A stretch of 64,000 nt of DNA from assembly GCA_028693445.1 (NCBI GenBank), contig JAQUVI010000002.1, forward strand, positions 130,971-194,970, read 5' to 3'. The first letter of the stretch is position 1; each line of letters starts with the position of its first letter. The notes under the pieces are model-generated. The model did not search any database, was not told the DNA's origin, and saw only the letters and a list, made by a program, of their open reading frames with translations. Origin of the DNA: Candidatus Absconditabacteria bacterium (GTDB lineage Bacteria; Patescibacteriota; Gracilibacteria; Absconditabacterales; Absconditicoccaceae). The position numbers and the translations under genes were made by a program. Positions 13,501 to 25,426 of the stretch are shown piece after piece.

Positions 13501-16500
13501 TACAAGTATGTCAACTATATCGTTGATAAGTAAAATCTTCTAGATTATTACCTGTATCGGTAAATCATGTGATTGTAAATGTGATAGGTTTTTCTACTAG
13601 TCATGTATATTCTGTTTCTTGAGCTGTAAGAGATGGTCAGTTATTTATCCATTGGATAGTTCAAGTAGAAAAAGTTTGATATCACCAAACATCTTCTGCT
13701 ATAATTTCTATTTCTCAGATAATTGGTTCGTCTTGGGCTGGTATATTTATTTCCGTTTTTCATGTAAATACAAGATCTCATGTTCATGGAATCCTTATGG
13801 TTCGAGAAAAACCTGTCGTATATAAATCATTTTGATCTATTCATGTTCGTTTTATTTCGATATTTTCACTTTCATTTAAAATTATTTCATTATCAATGAT
13901 AGGATCATCATTATTATCCAATAAACCACTAAATATAGGTCAGCCAACATTTTCTCGTTGTAAATTCACAGATTCTATTTCTTTGAAGCCTAGATTATTT
14001 GTAGCCCTTATTTTTATTGTTTTTTCCAAAATACCACTAGAATTTGGCATTATAGCTCATGTAGGGAAAGTTATTTCGATATTATTTCATGTGTTTAGTA
14101 TTTCAAAATCACCATCATTATCAAGATCTCGATCGTATCATGATGATGAATTTATTGTTATATTTACATCTTCTGGCTCTGATGCGTTAAATGTTCAGGT
14201 TATTGTTAGAGAGTCTCATTCAAATCAAATTGTTCATTCCCATCAGCTAAATATAGGTCAATTAACGTCTGTCCAAATTATATTACCAGTTATATTTAGT
14301 AGATTTCATGCCAAATCTTCTACACTGAATCTGATAATATGAGAAGCTGTGTAATCATAATTTATATAAATAGTATCTCATGTTGATTCTATACTTCAAT
14401 CGTCATCAATATTCCAAATATATGTTCATGTATTAATTCATTTTCAAACGCCTGTAAGTAATATACCAGAAAGTATTACGTCTTCTTGTCACAATACAAA
14501 AATACCAGTATCTGAAAATCATGTTAGTTGACTACCAGTCATAATCCAACTTCGTCAACTAAATTCTGGAGCTGTAAAATCTCTTCGAATTTCTCATGTT
14601 TGTGTGCTATTTCAATTTATTGATCCAGTAAAATCATATCGACCATCGTTTATTCATCAAATTTGATTACTAGTCCATGTCCATCTATCCCAAGCTATTT
14701 TATTTAAGTTGTGTTCGTAAAGTGTAGCAAAATGTCAGCTAGATATGTTTCAACTATAAATATATATTTCATCCAACAAACCTAATCGTTGACCATGTGG
14801 AAAAATATATCAAATTTGTGTTGAATGATTATTTGGTGCTAAATTACTTACAGTATAAACTGTTGTCTCTAATTTACCATTTATGTAAATATCGGCTGAT
14901 TCTCATTTATGACTTCGACCTATTTGAGTTCGAGTATAGTTTGGAATTTCTATTTGTGTATTAATTAATGTATAATTATCTACTACGTGAAGTTTATTTC
15001 CACTAATAATTAATCAATACGATCATCGCTTTTCTATGATTGTTTGAGGTGAATGATCTCATATTTTATATGCTCGTAGACTAATACTCATTTTTGGAGC
15101 GAAAATACCAGTTCATATACTTACATATTGACCTAGAGGATTATCACCAAAAAAATCCAAAGCTCATCAATATTTACCATTTTCAAAATAATTTGCTCAT
15201 ACATTTGTTCATCGATATTGGCTTTTTTGAATTAGATTTGATTCTGGTAACTGATATACTTTGATATCATATATAGCAACATCGCAAAAATCATTTTGTT
15301 TACTATTTATTTCAAAATATATCGAATCTCATGTTTTTATTTTTATTACTTTGCTGTCTGATATTGTAGTTCATAATTCTGGTATTTCTCAGGTATGGAT
15401 TGTTGATGTATTTAATTTAAATTTATATTCTATTCAATTCCCTATACAGCTTTGATTACTATTTGGGTCTAATTCAAAAGAATATTCTACTAGTACTGTG
15501 GAATTTACAGGACTTGTTCGTCAAATAACAGCGTCACCGTATAAGTTACCAGGATTGATAAGTTTATTATCTATAAAAAGATCTTCACCAGTACCAATAA
15601 CTCGTTTTTTATGTAATATATCATATTGTAATCATGTATAAATTGTTTCACCTCTAGGTCTTCTAAGATATGATCGATTTTTACCTGATTGGATAGGCAT
15701 AAAATCATTTTCTGAATCTGCGATTACTATTTTATCAAAATTATATAATCAGATTAGATTATCATCAAAAATATTGAAATTTCATGTGATTGGATTGTTT
15801 GTTCAACTTATAGTTCGTGAGAATCAAGTTAGATTTGTATTTTGAAATTGTAGTACAAATGGATCATCTATAGTATTTATTAGATATGGATTTTCTTTTT
15901 TGCCTGTAAGAGCAAATATTGTGTCGTATCGATTAATTCGGTATCGTCATAAGAGTATTTGGTTATTATATTCATCTTCAATGATACAGTAGTCATTTCA
16001 AATATTAGTTGATGAATATATTATGCTTTGATATTCTAATCATAAACTACAATTTCATATTAGTCAGTTCTTTAAAATGTCATTAATAGTTTGGATTGTG
16101 TATATTGTTGCAGTATATCATCAGTTTAAACTTTCTGACTTATTTCAAAAATCTGGTATAGTTCATTCTTCTACTTCAAACCATTCTCCAGAAAAAATCA
16201 TCATACTTTCTGCTCATTGAGAGTCTTTTACGATTACTTGAAATTTTCATGTAGAAGCATAATCTCTCCCGGTTGTATAAGAAGATCATGTTGCTCATAG
16301 TATTTCATTTCGATTTGTTGTTTGAGCAAATACCTTATCAAAATTATAAAAATTAAATCCAAAAGCTCCTTCGAGTTCATCTTCGAGTTCATCTTCAATT
16401 TCTTCCTCAATATACCATTGGTAGCTAATATCATTGTTTCCTGTATCTGTAGCTATTACAAAGAAAGTTAGTTTATCTTCTATATATCAGGTGATATTTG

Positions 16501-18697
16501 TGTTTCAACTTAATGTTTCCAAAACAGGTCATATATTTGACCATTCTATTTGTCAAGATCGATTGGTTATTCGTCATACGCTATCTTTGACATTTACTTC
16601 CAATTGTCATGTTGTTGGTTCATCTTTTGCTGGGATCGTAAATTCATCATTCATTGTCCAATTTGTTCGATTTGTTCGTTGTCAATCTAGATACCGTCTT
16701 CGTTGATATCAGCTAATTCAATTAGCATCTGTTCAGTTTATAGTTATATTTAGGTCTTTTGATTCGTCTTCGGTTATTCAATCAATACTAACTAATGGTC
16801 AAGATATATCTACAACTATTCTTCCTGTTTTATTTGATGAACCATATGTTCATGTATAATGATATGTTCAATCAATTAATCAAGTTTTGTTGCTTATAAA
16901 TTCTCGATATGGGTCGGTTCATTCTACTATTTTGAGGTTTGATTCGTAGAGTTGTTGAACTTGTTGTGCTGTAAATCATGTGTTGTACATACGTACTTCA
17001 TCTATTACTCAGTTTCGTCATCGACCATTTATTTCATCTAATCATATATAAGCCAAATTATCATTTGGTAATAATTGTCAAACTATATTATATGTTCGTC
17101 ATGATCAATTTGGGTTTGATGGTCATCAATTCTTGTAGAAATTCATAGTTTCTCAATCATATGTCCATGTTATATGAGTCCAAATTCAGTTTTCTAATGG
17201 TATATTAGTATTATGTCAAAACCAATAAGTACTTGGAGATACATAAAACATTCAATCTTTTAGAACTATTCAATAAGAATTTTGTTTTGTAATAATTCAT
17301 TGTGGTTGAGTATTGTCGTTTGTTTTTATCCAAGCTGAAATTGTTATACCAGATTTTTGATTTATTCAAGTTCAAAGACTATAAGATTGACTTCAGTTAA
17401 ATTCAATTGCTCATCAATATTTTCCGTCTTCTGTAAATGTTGGTGGTAATCGTGCTTCTTCTCAATCTGTAATATCGTGTATTTGTATATGATTCCAAGT
17501 ACCATCGCATTGATTGTCTCAACGATTATCTATTTCAAAAAATATTTTTTGTCAGTTGTTTATATTTATTTCTTTTTCTATTGTTACTCATGAAAATCAA
17601 TTATTTAATGTTCTGTATTCTATTAGATTTACTCCAAAAAGTAATCAAGTTGATGATATATTACCAATATATATTATGTATATTATACCATTTCCACAAT
17701 TGTATATATCATCATCTAGTGTATTTACAATTTTTATTTTTCAAGTGAGATTACTTGTTCGTTCTCGAATAATAGGAATATTACTCATTAAATCTCAAGA
17801 TCATGGATGTGCATAGTATTTACCGATATTTGCAAAATTGTATGTAGAAATTGGGTTTGCTCATATTTGTCGAATATTATCGTCTGTATTGTAAGTTAGT
17901 CATGTTAAGTTTGTGTTTTCTTGAGTTATTTCTTCATCTCGTGTACAATAAAAATCTACATTAGAACAACTTCGGTTTCCAGGACAAGAATAAGTTATTT
18001 CGTATTCATCCCATATACATTCGTATTCATAAATACCACAACTAGTATACTCTCAAATAGTACAACCAATTACTTCGTTGATAAAAAAATCTCATATTTC
18101 TGTATATCATTTGGGAAGGCTTTCTGGTTCACAAGTACTGTCCAGCCCAATATAATTAGTTTCGCTTGTACATGAATTACAGTCTTTTTCTGTTTGATCT
18201 GTAGTAAAACATCAGGTCATTGTTGCAGTTGATAAACTATCGCCAAATAATAAATATTTATATCTCCATCAATTTTGTCATTCTGTTCATCACGTAAAGT
18301 CTCTAATAGAATCAGCTAGTGGGATTGCATTGTCATCTGTAGATTGAGAGTCATCAAAATTATTGAAGTAAATTGTATTAGAAATGGGATTACTTGTATA
18401 TGGATGATATAATTTTGTACTTATTCAACTTCGATTTCGTGTAAATTGGCTAATTGGTCAAGAAGCTCAGAGTATTATATTTCCAAAATTTGATGTGGTT
18501 ATATAATTTCATATATTTTTGTTTATCAAAGGGAATTGTGTATTTACAATAGAAAATCATTCTCATCATTCTTGGGCTTTTGTACTTTGAATTACACCAA
18601 AAACTCATAATCATATAAAAACGATTAGTAAAGTGTGAATTAAAATATGTTTTGTATCAAACAATTTTTGTAGGAGATGATTCATCTGCTTTGGCAT
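4580..18697 (-). CDS. Giant adhesin-like surface protein (about 4,705 aa) with LamG-like and Ig-like repeats
   Basis: One reading frame runs from ATG at 18697 to TAA at 4580-4582 (14,118 bp) when TGA is Gly. I translated more than twenty 60-base lines spread over the whole length, and all were open in the same frame. The N-terminus has a hydrophobic segment (about residues 17-37, 'ILIHTLLIVFIGLGVFGVI'). Four LamG/concanavalin-like modules lie near residues 400-580, 1130-1320, 2070-2250 and 2880-3060. Each shows a 'WTHI..SYDG' strand and a closing 'IDEVRMYN'-type motif. Each is followed by a Cys-containing segment and Ig-like domains with 'YQW' motifs. The region after residue about 3,060 is mostly Ig-like repeats, and the last 55 residues match the C-terminal domain of the neighbour ('APNGKEYKLYKT'). 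Probably exported and involved in attachment to a host or surface (inference). Many Gly are TGA and many Trp are CGA, so standard-code tools shred it. Confidence 0.85.
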
Positions 18698-18901
18698 ATA
18701 ATGTGTTTTCTGCGTAAAAAAATCTCATTAAAAATATATAAATTTTTTGAATATAAATACAATGGAAGTGTAAGGTTTTTTGTTTATTTGACTTGACTTT
18801 TTTGACTAAAGTTTCTTGGTAATTGCTTTTGTGTAATTTTGCATTGTAAATCTTTTTGATATTGTTATCATTCGTGCGAATTTTATATCTTATATTATTT
18901 C
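18698..18901. promoter_or_regulatory. Divergent intergenic region between the giant adhesin gene and the PKD protein gene
   Basis: About 200 bp of AT-rich DNA between two divergent starts. On the plus side a TTGATA (near 18855) and TATATT-like box (near 18890) precede the ATG at 18902 by only about 10 bases. I see no gene, hairpin or repeat here. Confidence 0.35.
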
Positions 18902-21427
18902 ATGGTTGATCCATTTTTTCAAAAAGCAGGGCAGTCTCCAAATGTGTGACAACCAGCTCCACAACAACAAACAAATACTCAGGCAGCACAAAAAGTTGAT
19001 GCTGTTTTGAATCAGCAACAGATTCAACAAATACTTCAGCAACAACAATTGTTGCAACAACAATACAACCAGCTTGCTGCGATGCTTCAAAATCCCAAAC
19101 TTCCTGATACTCAAAAACAGCAAGTTTATCAGCAAGCACAGCAACTTTCTGCACAATATCAACAAAATAACAAAAATCTTGAGGCTTTGGGGTACAATCC
19201 AAATCATGTAAACAAGCCAACTGTTGTACAAAAACCTTCTTGATCAAAGTTATCTATGAAATGATTTTTGATATGATGTTTTGTATTATTGATAGTTTTG
19301 GTTTGATGATTGGTTGGTATATTTTATTATCTTATAAATAATCCAGCGCAACTTAGTAGTGTAGGTTTGGATCCAGAAACTACAAGAAATTTATTGCAGG
19401 TTTTTTCTGTGACATTCTTTGGGTTGGTTATTTTCTTGGCTATGTGAATGCTGGTTGTAAACTGATATAGATTGGTAAGTGTAAAGAATAAATCCAAAAT
19501 ATGATATTGATTCTGATTGCTTTTTGGCTTTATATTGTTTGTATGATGAATATTCTTGTGATCTAGAGTTTTGGATATGATCAAAAATATTTCAGTAGAT
19601 TCTGTAGTAGACAATAATAGACTAATAGTGACAAAAGTTTATTTTAAAGAATGATATATAAATTCTAATACTCCTGGTGTTAGTTTGATTGCTCCATCTT
19701 TGATGTCTTTTGAACTTAATACTAGCTATTTTAATGGACAGATATTGCCAAGTTTTGGACAAGCTAAATTTAACCAAATAATATTGGATTGTGGTAATGG
19801 TCAAAGTATACCTATGAATATGTCTACAGCTAAATTTGAATGAAGTTGTATATATTTTAATAAAGGGGAGTATTCTATGAATTTGAATGTTGATTATGTT
19901 AATGTTCCGACTGGTGAGAGAATGCAAAAAGATGTACCAGCATGATCTATTGTTTTTGTTTCTGAGGTTTCTGTAAGTCCTGTTGATTGAAACGTAACAT
20001 ATAATGATGCAAATACAGAAATGATAGTTTGAAAAGTTCCAAGTAAAATCAGATTTGATGCCTCTAGTGTATTTAGAGATTTTTCTTTGCAAGATTATAA
20101 AGTTATTTGGGATGCTGATGGTGATTGAGAAGTGGACAAACAAAATGCATCTACGTTTACTTATACATATAAAAAAGCACAACTTTATGCTGTCACTGTT
20201 AGATTTCCAGATTTGAGTAAATATTGATATGTTTTTCCTTTGAGGGTAGAACAATCTGATGTTCCTGTTTGTGAAATTTTGGCAACAAATACAGAGTGAA
20301 CATCTTATAATTTCAATTTACAATTTTTGGAATCAACTGCTAATGTAGTAGAATATCAATATTTGGTTCTTGATGGTAAAAAAACATTGGCCAATACAAA
20401 ATCTAGACAAACGTATTTTGATTACGAATTTCCTTCTGCTGGTATTTATTCTTTGAAAGTAGAATTTATTACAGATGAAGGTAAAAAATGATCTTGTGAA
20501 AGTGAAGATATAGAAGTATGAGCAACTGATTTTAAGATAAACTATGACTTGTCTTATAAATCTCCTTGATCTCCAAAGTTTACTGCTTTTAATCAAAGTT
20601 GATTGAATACATTTGTAAATAATATTGTTACAATTTCTGAAATACCAACAGTTATCCAATTAAATCTGATTTCTATAATTCCAAATAATCCTCGTGCTAT
20701 TAAAAAAATATCTTTGGATGGTTTACCTATTTTATCTACAGATAATAAAAATTTTGAATTTACTATTGATTCTCCAAATGAACATATTGTAGAAATTTTA
20801 GTTGAAGATTCGTCTACAAATGCTAAAACGGTAGAAACATTTTCTATCTATGTTAATAGAGATTCTATTATAGGTAGATTGATAATTAAACCAGATTCTG
20901 TTTGAACTTCTCCATTTACAGTAACATTGGATGCTTCTACAACAACACTCAATGATCCAGAAGATGAAATTGTTTATTTTACGTGGGATTTTGGAGATGG
21001 TGAAATAAAAAAGAATATTTCTCAATCAGTTGTACAACACGTATATAATTACGATCAAACAAAAGAAAATTGAACATTTAATCCAAAAGTAACTATTACT
21101 ACTAAAAAGTGAATTACAAAAGAAATTCTTTTACCAGTTCCTGTTATAGTAAAAAAACAAACTATAGAATTAAATATTGTTTTGGATTCACATCCTGGAC
21201 AAATAGCTAGAGTTAATGATAGAGTGCCTATGAGTTTAAGTATAAATGGTTTACCAAAAAGAATTTATTGGGATTTTGGTAATTGAAAAATATTGGAATG
21301 TAATGGTAGAGAATGTGTAAGTACATCTACAGTGTATGATACCCCTGGTACTTATACAATCAAAGCAAAGGTTACGTTTGATGATAGACCTGAAGTTGAA
21401 GGCAGTATAAATATAAAAGTTAATTAA
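18902..21427 (+). CDS. Membrane protein with Q-rich N-terminus, three TM segments and PKD-like domains
   Basis: 841 aa. The first about 110 residues are an extremely Gln-rich, probably disordered region (runs such as 'QQIQQILQQQQLLQQQ'). Three hydrophobic segments follow, near residues 119-140, 155-180 and 195-215. The remaining 600 residues are beta-rich and extracytoplasmic in style. They include PKD-like modules with 'TWDFGDGE' and 'WDFGN', calcium-loop-like 'WDADGDGE', and a Cys pair near the C-terminus. PKD domains are usually protein or carbohydrate contact modules on the surface. The gene diverges from the giant adhesin and is followed 27 bases later by gatC. The function is not recognised. 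The combination of a cytosolic Q-rich tail with an external PKD stalk suggests a surface anchor or sensor (inference). Confidence 0.85.
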
Positions 21428-21454
21428 TTATAATTTTAAATTATAAAATATATA

Positions 21455-21730
21455 ATGCTTAGTAAAGAAGAGTTTTTGCGTTTACAAAAATTGGCAGCTA
21501 TATCTTTGGATGATAATGAAACAGATAAATTATGAAAACAACTTGGTGGTATTGTTGATTTTTTGGGTAAACTCAAAGATGTTTCTAGTGATATAAAAGA
21601 AAAAAATATCTCTAATCATAATTTGAAACCAATATCTGGAATAGATAATTATCAAGATTATAAATCCTTGTTTGATAATTCAAAGCATGATAAAATTGAT
21701 AATTCTATTGTTGTAGGTTTTGCTGTTTAG
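21455..21730 (+). CDS. gatC: Aspartyl/glutamyl-tRNA amidotransferase subunit C
   Basis: 91 aa, the usual size for GatC, the small subunit that stabilises GatA-GatB in the amidotransferase converting Glu-tRNA(Gln) or Asp-tRNA(Asn) to the amidated forms. The sequence shows the N-terminal helix 'LRLQKLAAISLDDNE', the central 'LGGIVDFLGKLKDV' and a C-terminal acidic and aromatic segment ending '..NSIVVGFAV'. One in-frame TGA (Gly) lies near residue 28. gatB lies 1.3 kb downstream on the opposite strand, so the subunit genes are close but not in one operon. gatA is not in the window. Confidence 0.85.
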
Positions 21731-21761
21731 TATAGAAAATTTATTTTTTGTTATATATGAT

Positions 21762-23006
21762 ATGAGAAAATTAATACTTGGATTTTTTTTGTTGTTTGGA
21801 TTGTTTGTTTCTATGAGTTTTGCTCAGGATTATCTTTTTTTCTATTGAAATGGTTGTCCTCATTGTATAAAAGTTGAGAAATTTTTTGTAGAAAAAAATG
21901 TAGACAAATATTTTTCTTTGGAGAAAAAAGAAATTTACTTCAATAGAAATAATCTGGATACTTTTAATGAATATATTGAAAAATTAGGATTACCTTCTGA
22001 TCAAGTTGGTGTTCCTATGCTGATTATAGATTCTAATTTGGATTCTTGTACATATCTTGCATGAGATAAATCTATTATTGATTTTTTCGAAAAAAAATTA
22101 GACGAACTTCATTTATGATGTACAGATGAAAATTGTGATCCAATGACTTGTGATCATCAAAATTGTACTCATGAAAATTGTCAGAAACAATGAGTTATTA
22201 TAAAATCTGTTGAAAATGAATCAATTGATGAAAATAATGAATTGATTGAAGATGAATTATCTTTGGAGGAGGAATTGATATTGGGTGAAAATATAGTTGA
22301 TGATAAAGATGTATTAAACAAGAGAATGAAATTTTTTGGAATAATGATGCCAGCTGCTTTGGCTGATAGTATCAATCCTTGTGCTTTTGCTGTAATGCTT
22401 CTTTTACTTACTGCTATTTTAAGTAGACATCAAAGTAGAAGAAAGACATTACTTGCTGGTTTGCTTTTTGCTTTTGCTGTTTTTCTTAGTTATTTTGCTA
22501 TGGGTTTGTGATTGTTTTCAGCATTGGCAAATATGACAAACACATTTATATTAAAACTTATTGTTTGAATTTTGTGAATATTGGTATGATTAGCCAATCT
22601 TAAAGATTATTTTTGGTATGGTAAGTTTTTTGTAATGGAAGTTCCTATGTCATGGAGACCTAAAATGCAAGATTTGATTCATGGTGTATCTTCTCCTTGG
22701 TGAGCTTTCTTTATTTGACTTTTGGTAAGTGTTTTCTTGTTGCCTTGTTCTTCATGACCATATTTCACTATTCTTGGTTATTTAAGTGCGGAAAGTAAAG
22801 AATTACATACTTGGTGATATATTTATCTATTGGTATATAATTTGATCTTTGTTTTACCTATGGCTATTATAGCTATATTGGTAGCATTTGGATATAGTAC
22901 AGTTGATAAATTGGCAAAGATTAAACATACTAATACGAAATTGATTCATTTGATTGTATGATTGTTGATGTTATGATTGTGAGTGTATGTGTTGGTAACT
23001 ATGTAG
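21762..23006 (+). CDS. Thioredoxin-fold domain fused to a CcdA/DsbD-like membrane domain
   Basis: 414 aa. A signal peptide (residues 1-21, ending 'SFAQ') precedes a thioredoxin-like domain with a CPHC active site in 'FYGNGCPHCIKVEKFF'. A short region rich in Asp, Glu and Cys follows, with spaced CT/CD motifs at residues 125-150, then a six-helix CcdA/DsbD beta-type membrane domain. The membrane domain opens with 'ADSINPCAFAVMLLLL' and has a second cysteine motif 'FLLPCSSGPY', the two intramembrane cysteines of the family. The protein would carry electrons from the cytoplasm across the membrane to an extracytoplasmic CxxC domain. That order, Trx first and then CcdA, puts donor and acceptor in one chain. 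TGA codes many Gly in the helices. It ends at a strong bidirectional terminator. Confidence 0.9.
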
Positions 23007-23018
23007 AAAATATAAAAA

Positions 23019-23044
23019 AGCTGAGATTATTCTCAGCTTTTTTG
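23019..23044. terminator. Bidirectional intrinsic terminator
   Basis: A perfect 8-bp stem (AGCTGAGA / TCTCAGCT) with a four-base TTAT loop is flanked by an A-run on the left and a T-run on the right. It serves the plus-strand Trx-CcdA gene and the convergent gatB, whose stop codon lies inside the loop. Confidence 0.9.
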
Positions 23045-24481
23045 TTGTCATAATAATTTTTGGATTAATTCGCCAGCCGTTTTTGGGTTGGTTTTTCATC
23101 AGGTTTTTTTCATTACTTGACCTACAAAGAATCATAGAGTAGTAGTTTTTCATCATTTGTATTGTTCTACTATTGTAGGGTTTTCTGTGAGAACTGATTT
23201 GATAATATTTTCCAATTCATTTTCATTTAATCATGGTGAATCAAATCATTTTTCTTTGATTATTTCGTTACAAGATTTTGATGTAGACAACATTTCTTCC
23301 AAAACATCCTTTAGTTGATTTTCTATGAGTTTTCCTTCTTGTGATTTGGTTAAAAATTCGATTAGATTTTCTTTGGAAAAGGGTAGTTGTGTTATTGTTT
23401 TGTAGTTTTCTTTGGTCCAAGCTGCTATTGGGCCACAAATTCGTTTTGCTTTGATTTTTGGATCTATATTTTCTATAGATAAGAAGTAGTCTAATGTCTC
23501 TTTGTCTGTTATAAGTGCGTTTATAAATTCTTTGTTAAATCAATATTCTTCTATTGCTTTTTTGATGAAATTATATGGAATTTCTAATGATGTATTATTG
23601 ATATTTTCCAATAGTTCATCACTGAGAATTAATGGTGGTAAATCAGGCTCTGGAAAATACCTATAATCTAACGCTTCTTCTTTTGATCTCATAAGGTGTG
23701 AACAGTTGTTTTGATCATCTCGACGTCTTGTTTGTTGAGAAAATGTTTGATTTGATTCGTAAAGTTCTTTCTGTCTGATAAATTCATTTTCTATAGCTCT
23801 TTTTATTGATCAAAATGAATTTATATTTTTGATTTCTACTCTAGTTCATAATTTTTCTTGATTTTCTTTTTTAATTGATATATTTACATCAACTCTCATC
23901 TGTCATTTTTCCATATCTGCATCTGATATGTTATTGAATCTAACTATTCTTTGCAGTTCTTTGAGAAATTCTATAACTTCATCAGAACTACAAAAATCTG
24001 GTCAAGTAACAACTTCTATCAGAGGAGTTCATGCACGATTGAAATCTAGTATAGATTTTTTATTTTCATGAATCATTTTTGCGGTATCTGATTCTAGATG
24101 TGCATCTAATATATGTATTGTCTTTCCTTGTCTATAATTGTCTATGTAAAAATTAACTTTTCAATTTGTGTTTGTTGGATGATAAAGTTGTGTGATTTGA
24201 TATCACATAGGGAGATCCGGGTAAAAATATGATTTTCTATCGAAACTAGATTCTTTGTTTATTGAACAATTTAATGCTTTACCCAAAATTAAGCCTTTGT
24301 ATAAAGCTTCTTGGCTTAGAGTAGGTAGAGCACCTGGTTGTCATGTACAAACAGGACATATATTTGTATTTGGTTTTGTATTTTCAAAATCTTGTTGATT
24401 TTTACATTGGCAAAAAAGTTTATTTTCTGATTTTAATTTTAGATGAATTTCCAGTCAGATTGTTAATATATAGTCGTTCAT
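23027..24481 (-). CDS. gatB: Aspartyl/glutamyl-tRNA amidotransferase subunit B
   Basis: 484 aa, normal for GatB, which binds the misacylated tRNA and performs the kinase/transamidation step with GatA. Recognised are the N-terminal 'YILTIGLEIHLKL', the zinc-site region 'LFCQCKN', '[20 protein letters not shown]' and 'DLPMGYQITQLY', and the C-terminal YqeY-like tail ending 'LIQKLLGQQKK'. Two nearly invariant tryptophans are encoded by CGA. One is in 'QQTRR-W-DD' (codon 23720-23722, residue 254; family 'TRLWDE') and the other in 'AK-W-ICG' (codon 23441-23443, residue 347; family 'NWI'). The start ATG at 24481 has no Shine-Dalgarno sequence. The stop codon lies inside the shared terminator loop. 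Confidence 0.96.
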
Positions 24482-24711
24482 AAGAATTTTTGAAATCTTA
24501 AAATAAGCTATCTCGCAATAAAGAACAAATTGGCTAACTAAGTTTTGAGCTTTGTCTCTCTGAGCGTAGTCGAAGAGAATAAGCTCTCTTATACTCTTCA
24601 TTTCATTCAGAGCGACAAAGAGAGATGAGTGATTATTTCCTTCTTTATTTATTCTTTTTATTGCTCGAATTATTAAGTTAATATTTTATCTTATAAATAT
24701 TAATATTGATT
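24482..24711. repeat. Intergenic region with a long imperfect hairpin (REP-like)
   Basis: No gene seen. Positions 24551-24621 form one long imperfect stem. The outer arm CTTTGTCTCTCTGAG faces CATTCAGAGCGACAAAG, and the inner arms GAAGAGAATAAG and CTTATACTCTTC close on a CTCT loop. It also contains 'GAGCGTAGTCGAAG', a string common in dispersed intergenic repeats of many bacteria. The local base composition is richer in GC than the flanks. It lies between clpP (upstream end) and gatB start, both minus, so it would be in the clpP 3' untranslated region. Confidence 0.6.
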
Positions 24712-25296
24712 TTAAGAAATAATTTTGTCAATTAATCCGTATGCTAATGCATCTTCTGGTGTCATCCATTTGTTTCTTTCCATATCTTTAGAAACTTTAG
24801 CTGGTTTTTGACCTGTATGTTTTGCAATTATTCAATTTAACATATCTTTTACTTTTAGCATTTCTTCGGCTTCTATTTGTATATCTGTAGCTTGTCCTGT
24901 AATTCATCATCCAGAAATAAGTGGTTGGTGAATCATTATTTTTCCATGAGGAAGAGCATATCTTTTACCTTTTGTTCAGCAAGCTAATAAAACTGATCAC
25001 ATAGATGCAGCAAGACCGACACAAATAGTACAAACATCGCATTTAAGATATTGAATAGTGTCATAAATAGCCATACCAGAATATACTTCTCCACCAGGAG
25101 TATTAATATACATTATAATATCTTTGTCAGGATCTTTTTTTTCTAAATAAAGTAATTGAGCAATGATAGTATTTACCATAGCAGAATGTACTTGTTCTCA
25201 TACAAAAATGATTCTATCTTCCAATAATCTAGAATAAATGTCATAAGCTCTTTCTCAATTTTTTGTTTTTTCTATTACACTTGGAACTAGGGTCAT
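24712..25296 (-). CDS. clpP: ATP-dependent Clp protease proteolytic subunit
   Basis: 194 aa, the usual length. ClpP forms the 14-mer serine protease chamber fed by ClpX or ClpC. The catalytic triad is visible: Ser in 'GLAASMGSVLL', His in '[10 protein letters not shown]' and Asp near '[16 protein letters not shown]'. Other family signatures are '[15 protein letters not shown]' and '[13 protein letters not shown]'. TGA encodes Gly at several conserved positions, including the oxyanion-side GSV. The ATG at 25296 follows a TATAA box by about 8 bases without a Shine-Dalgarno sequence. The protein ends 'GLIDKIIS'. Confidence 0.97.
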
Positions 25297-25426
25297 TACA
25301 GTTTATAATTAATAGTTAAAAGTTGGTGATTTTTGGAGATATTACTATTTTATAATATAAAATCAACTTGAAATATTGTACAGTAATGATATATATTTTT
25401 TGTTATTTATATTTTATATATTCCTA

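Noticed and set aside
2541-18175. Many short plus-strand reading frames of 60-150 codons across the region of the two surface genes
   Set aside because: They are antisense shadows of the giant minus-strand frames. Their sequences lack domains, and the minus frame is continuous with protein-like repeats.
18890-19247. Two minus-strand frames of about 115 codons rich in Leu/Val
   Set aside because: They are mirror images of the Gln-rich N-terminus of the plus-strand PKD protein (CAA read backwards is TTG), not genes.
23027-24481. A gatCAB operon
   Set aside because: gatC and gatB are on opposite strands and gatA is not in the window.
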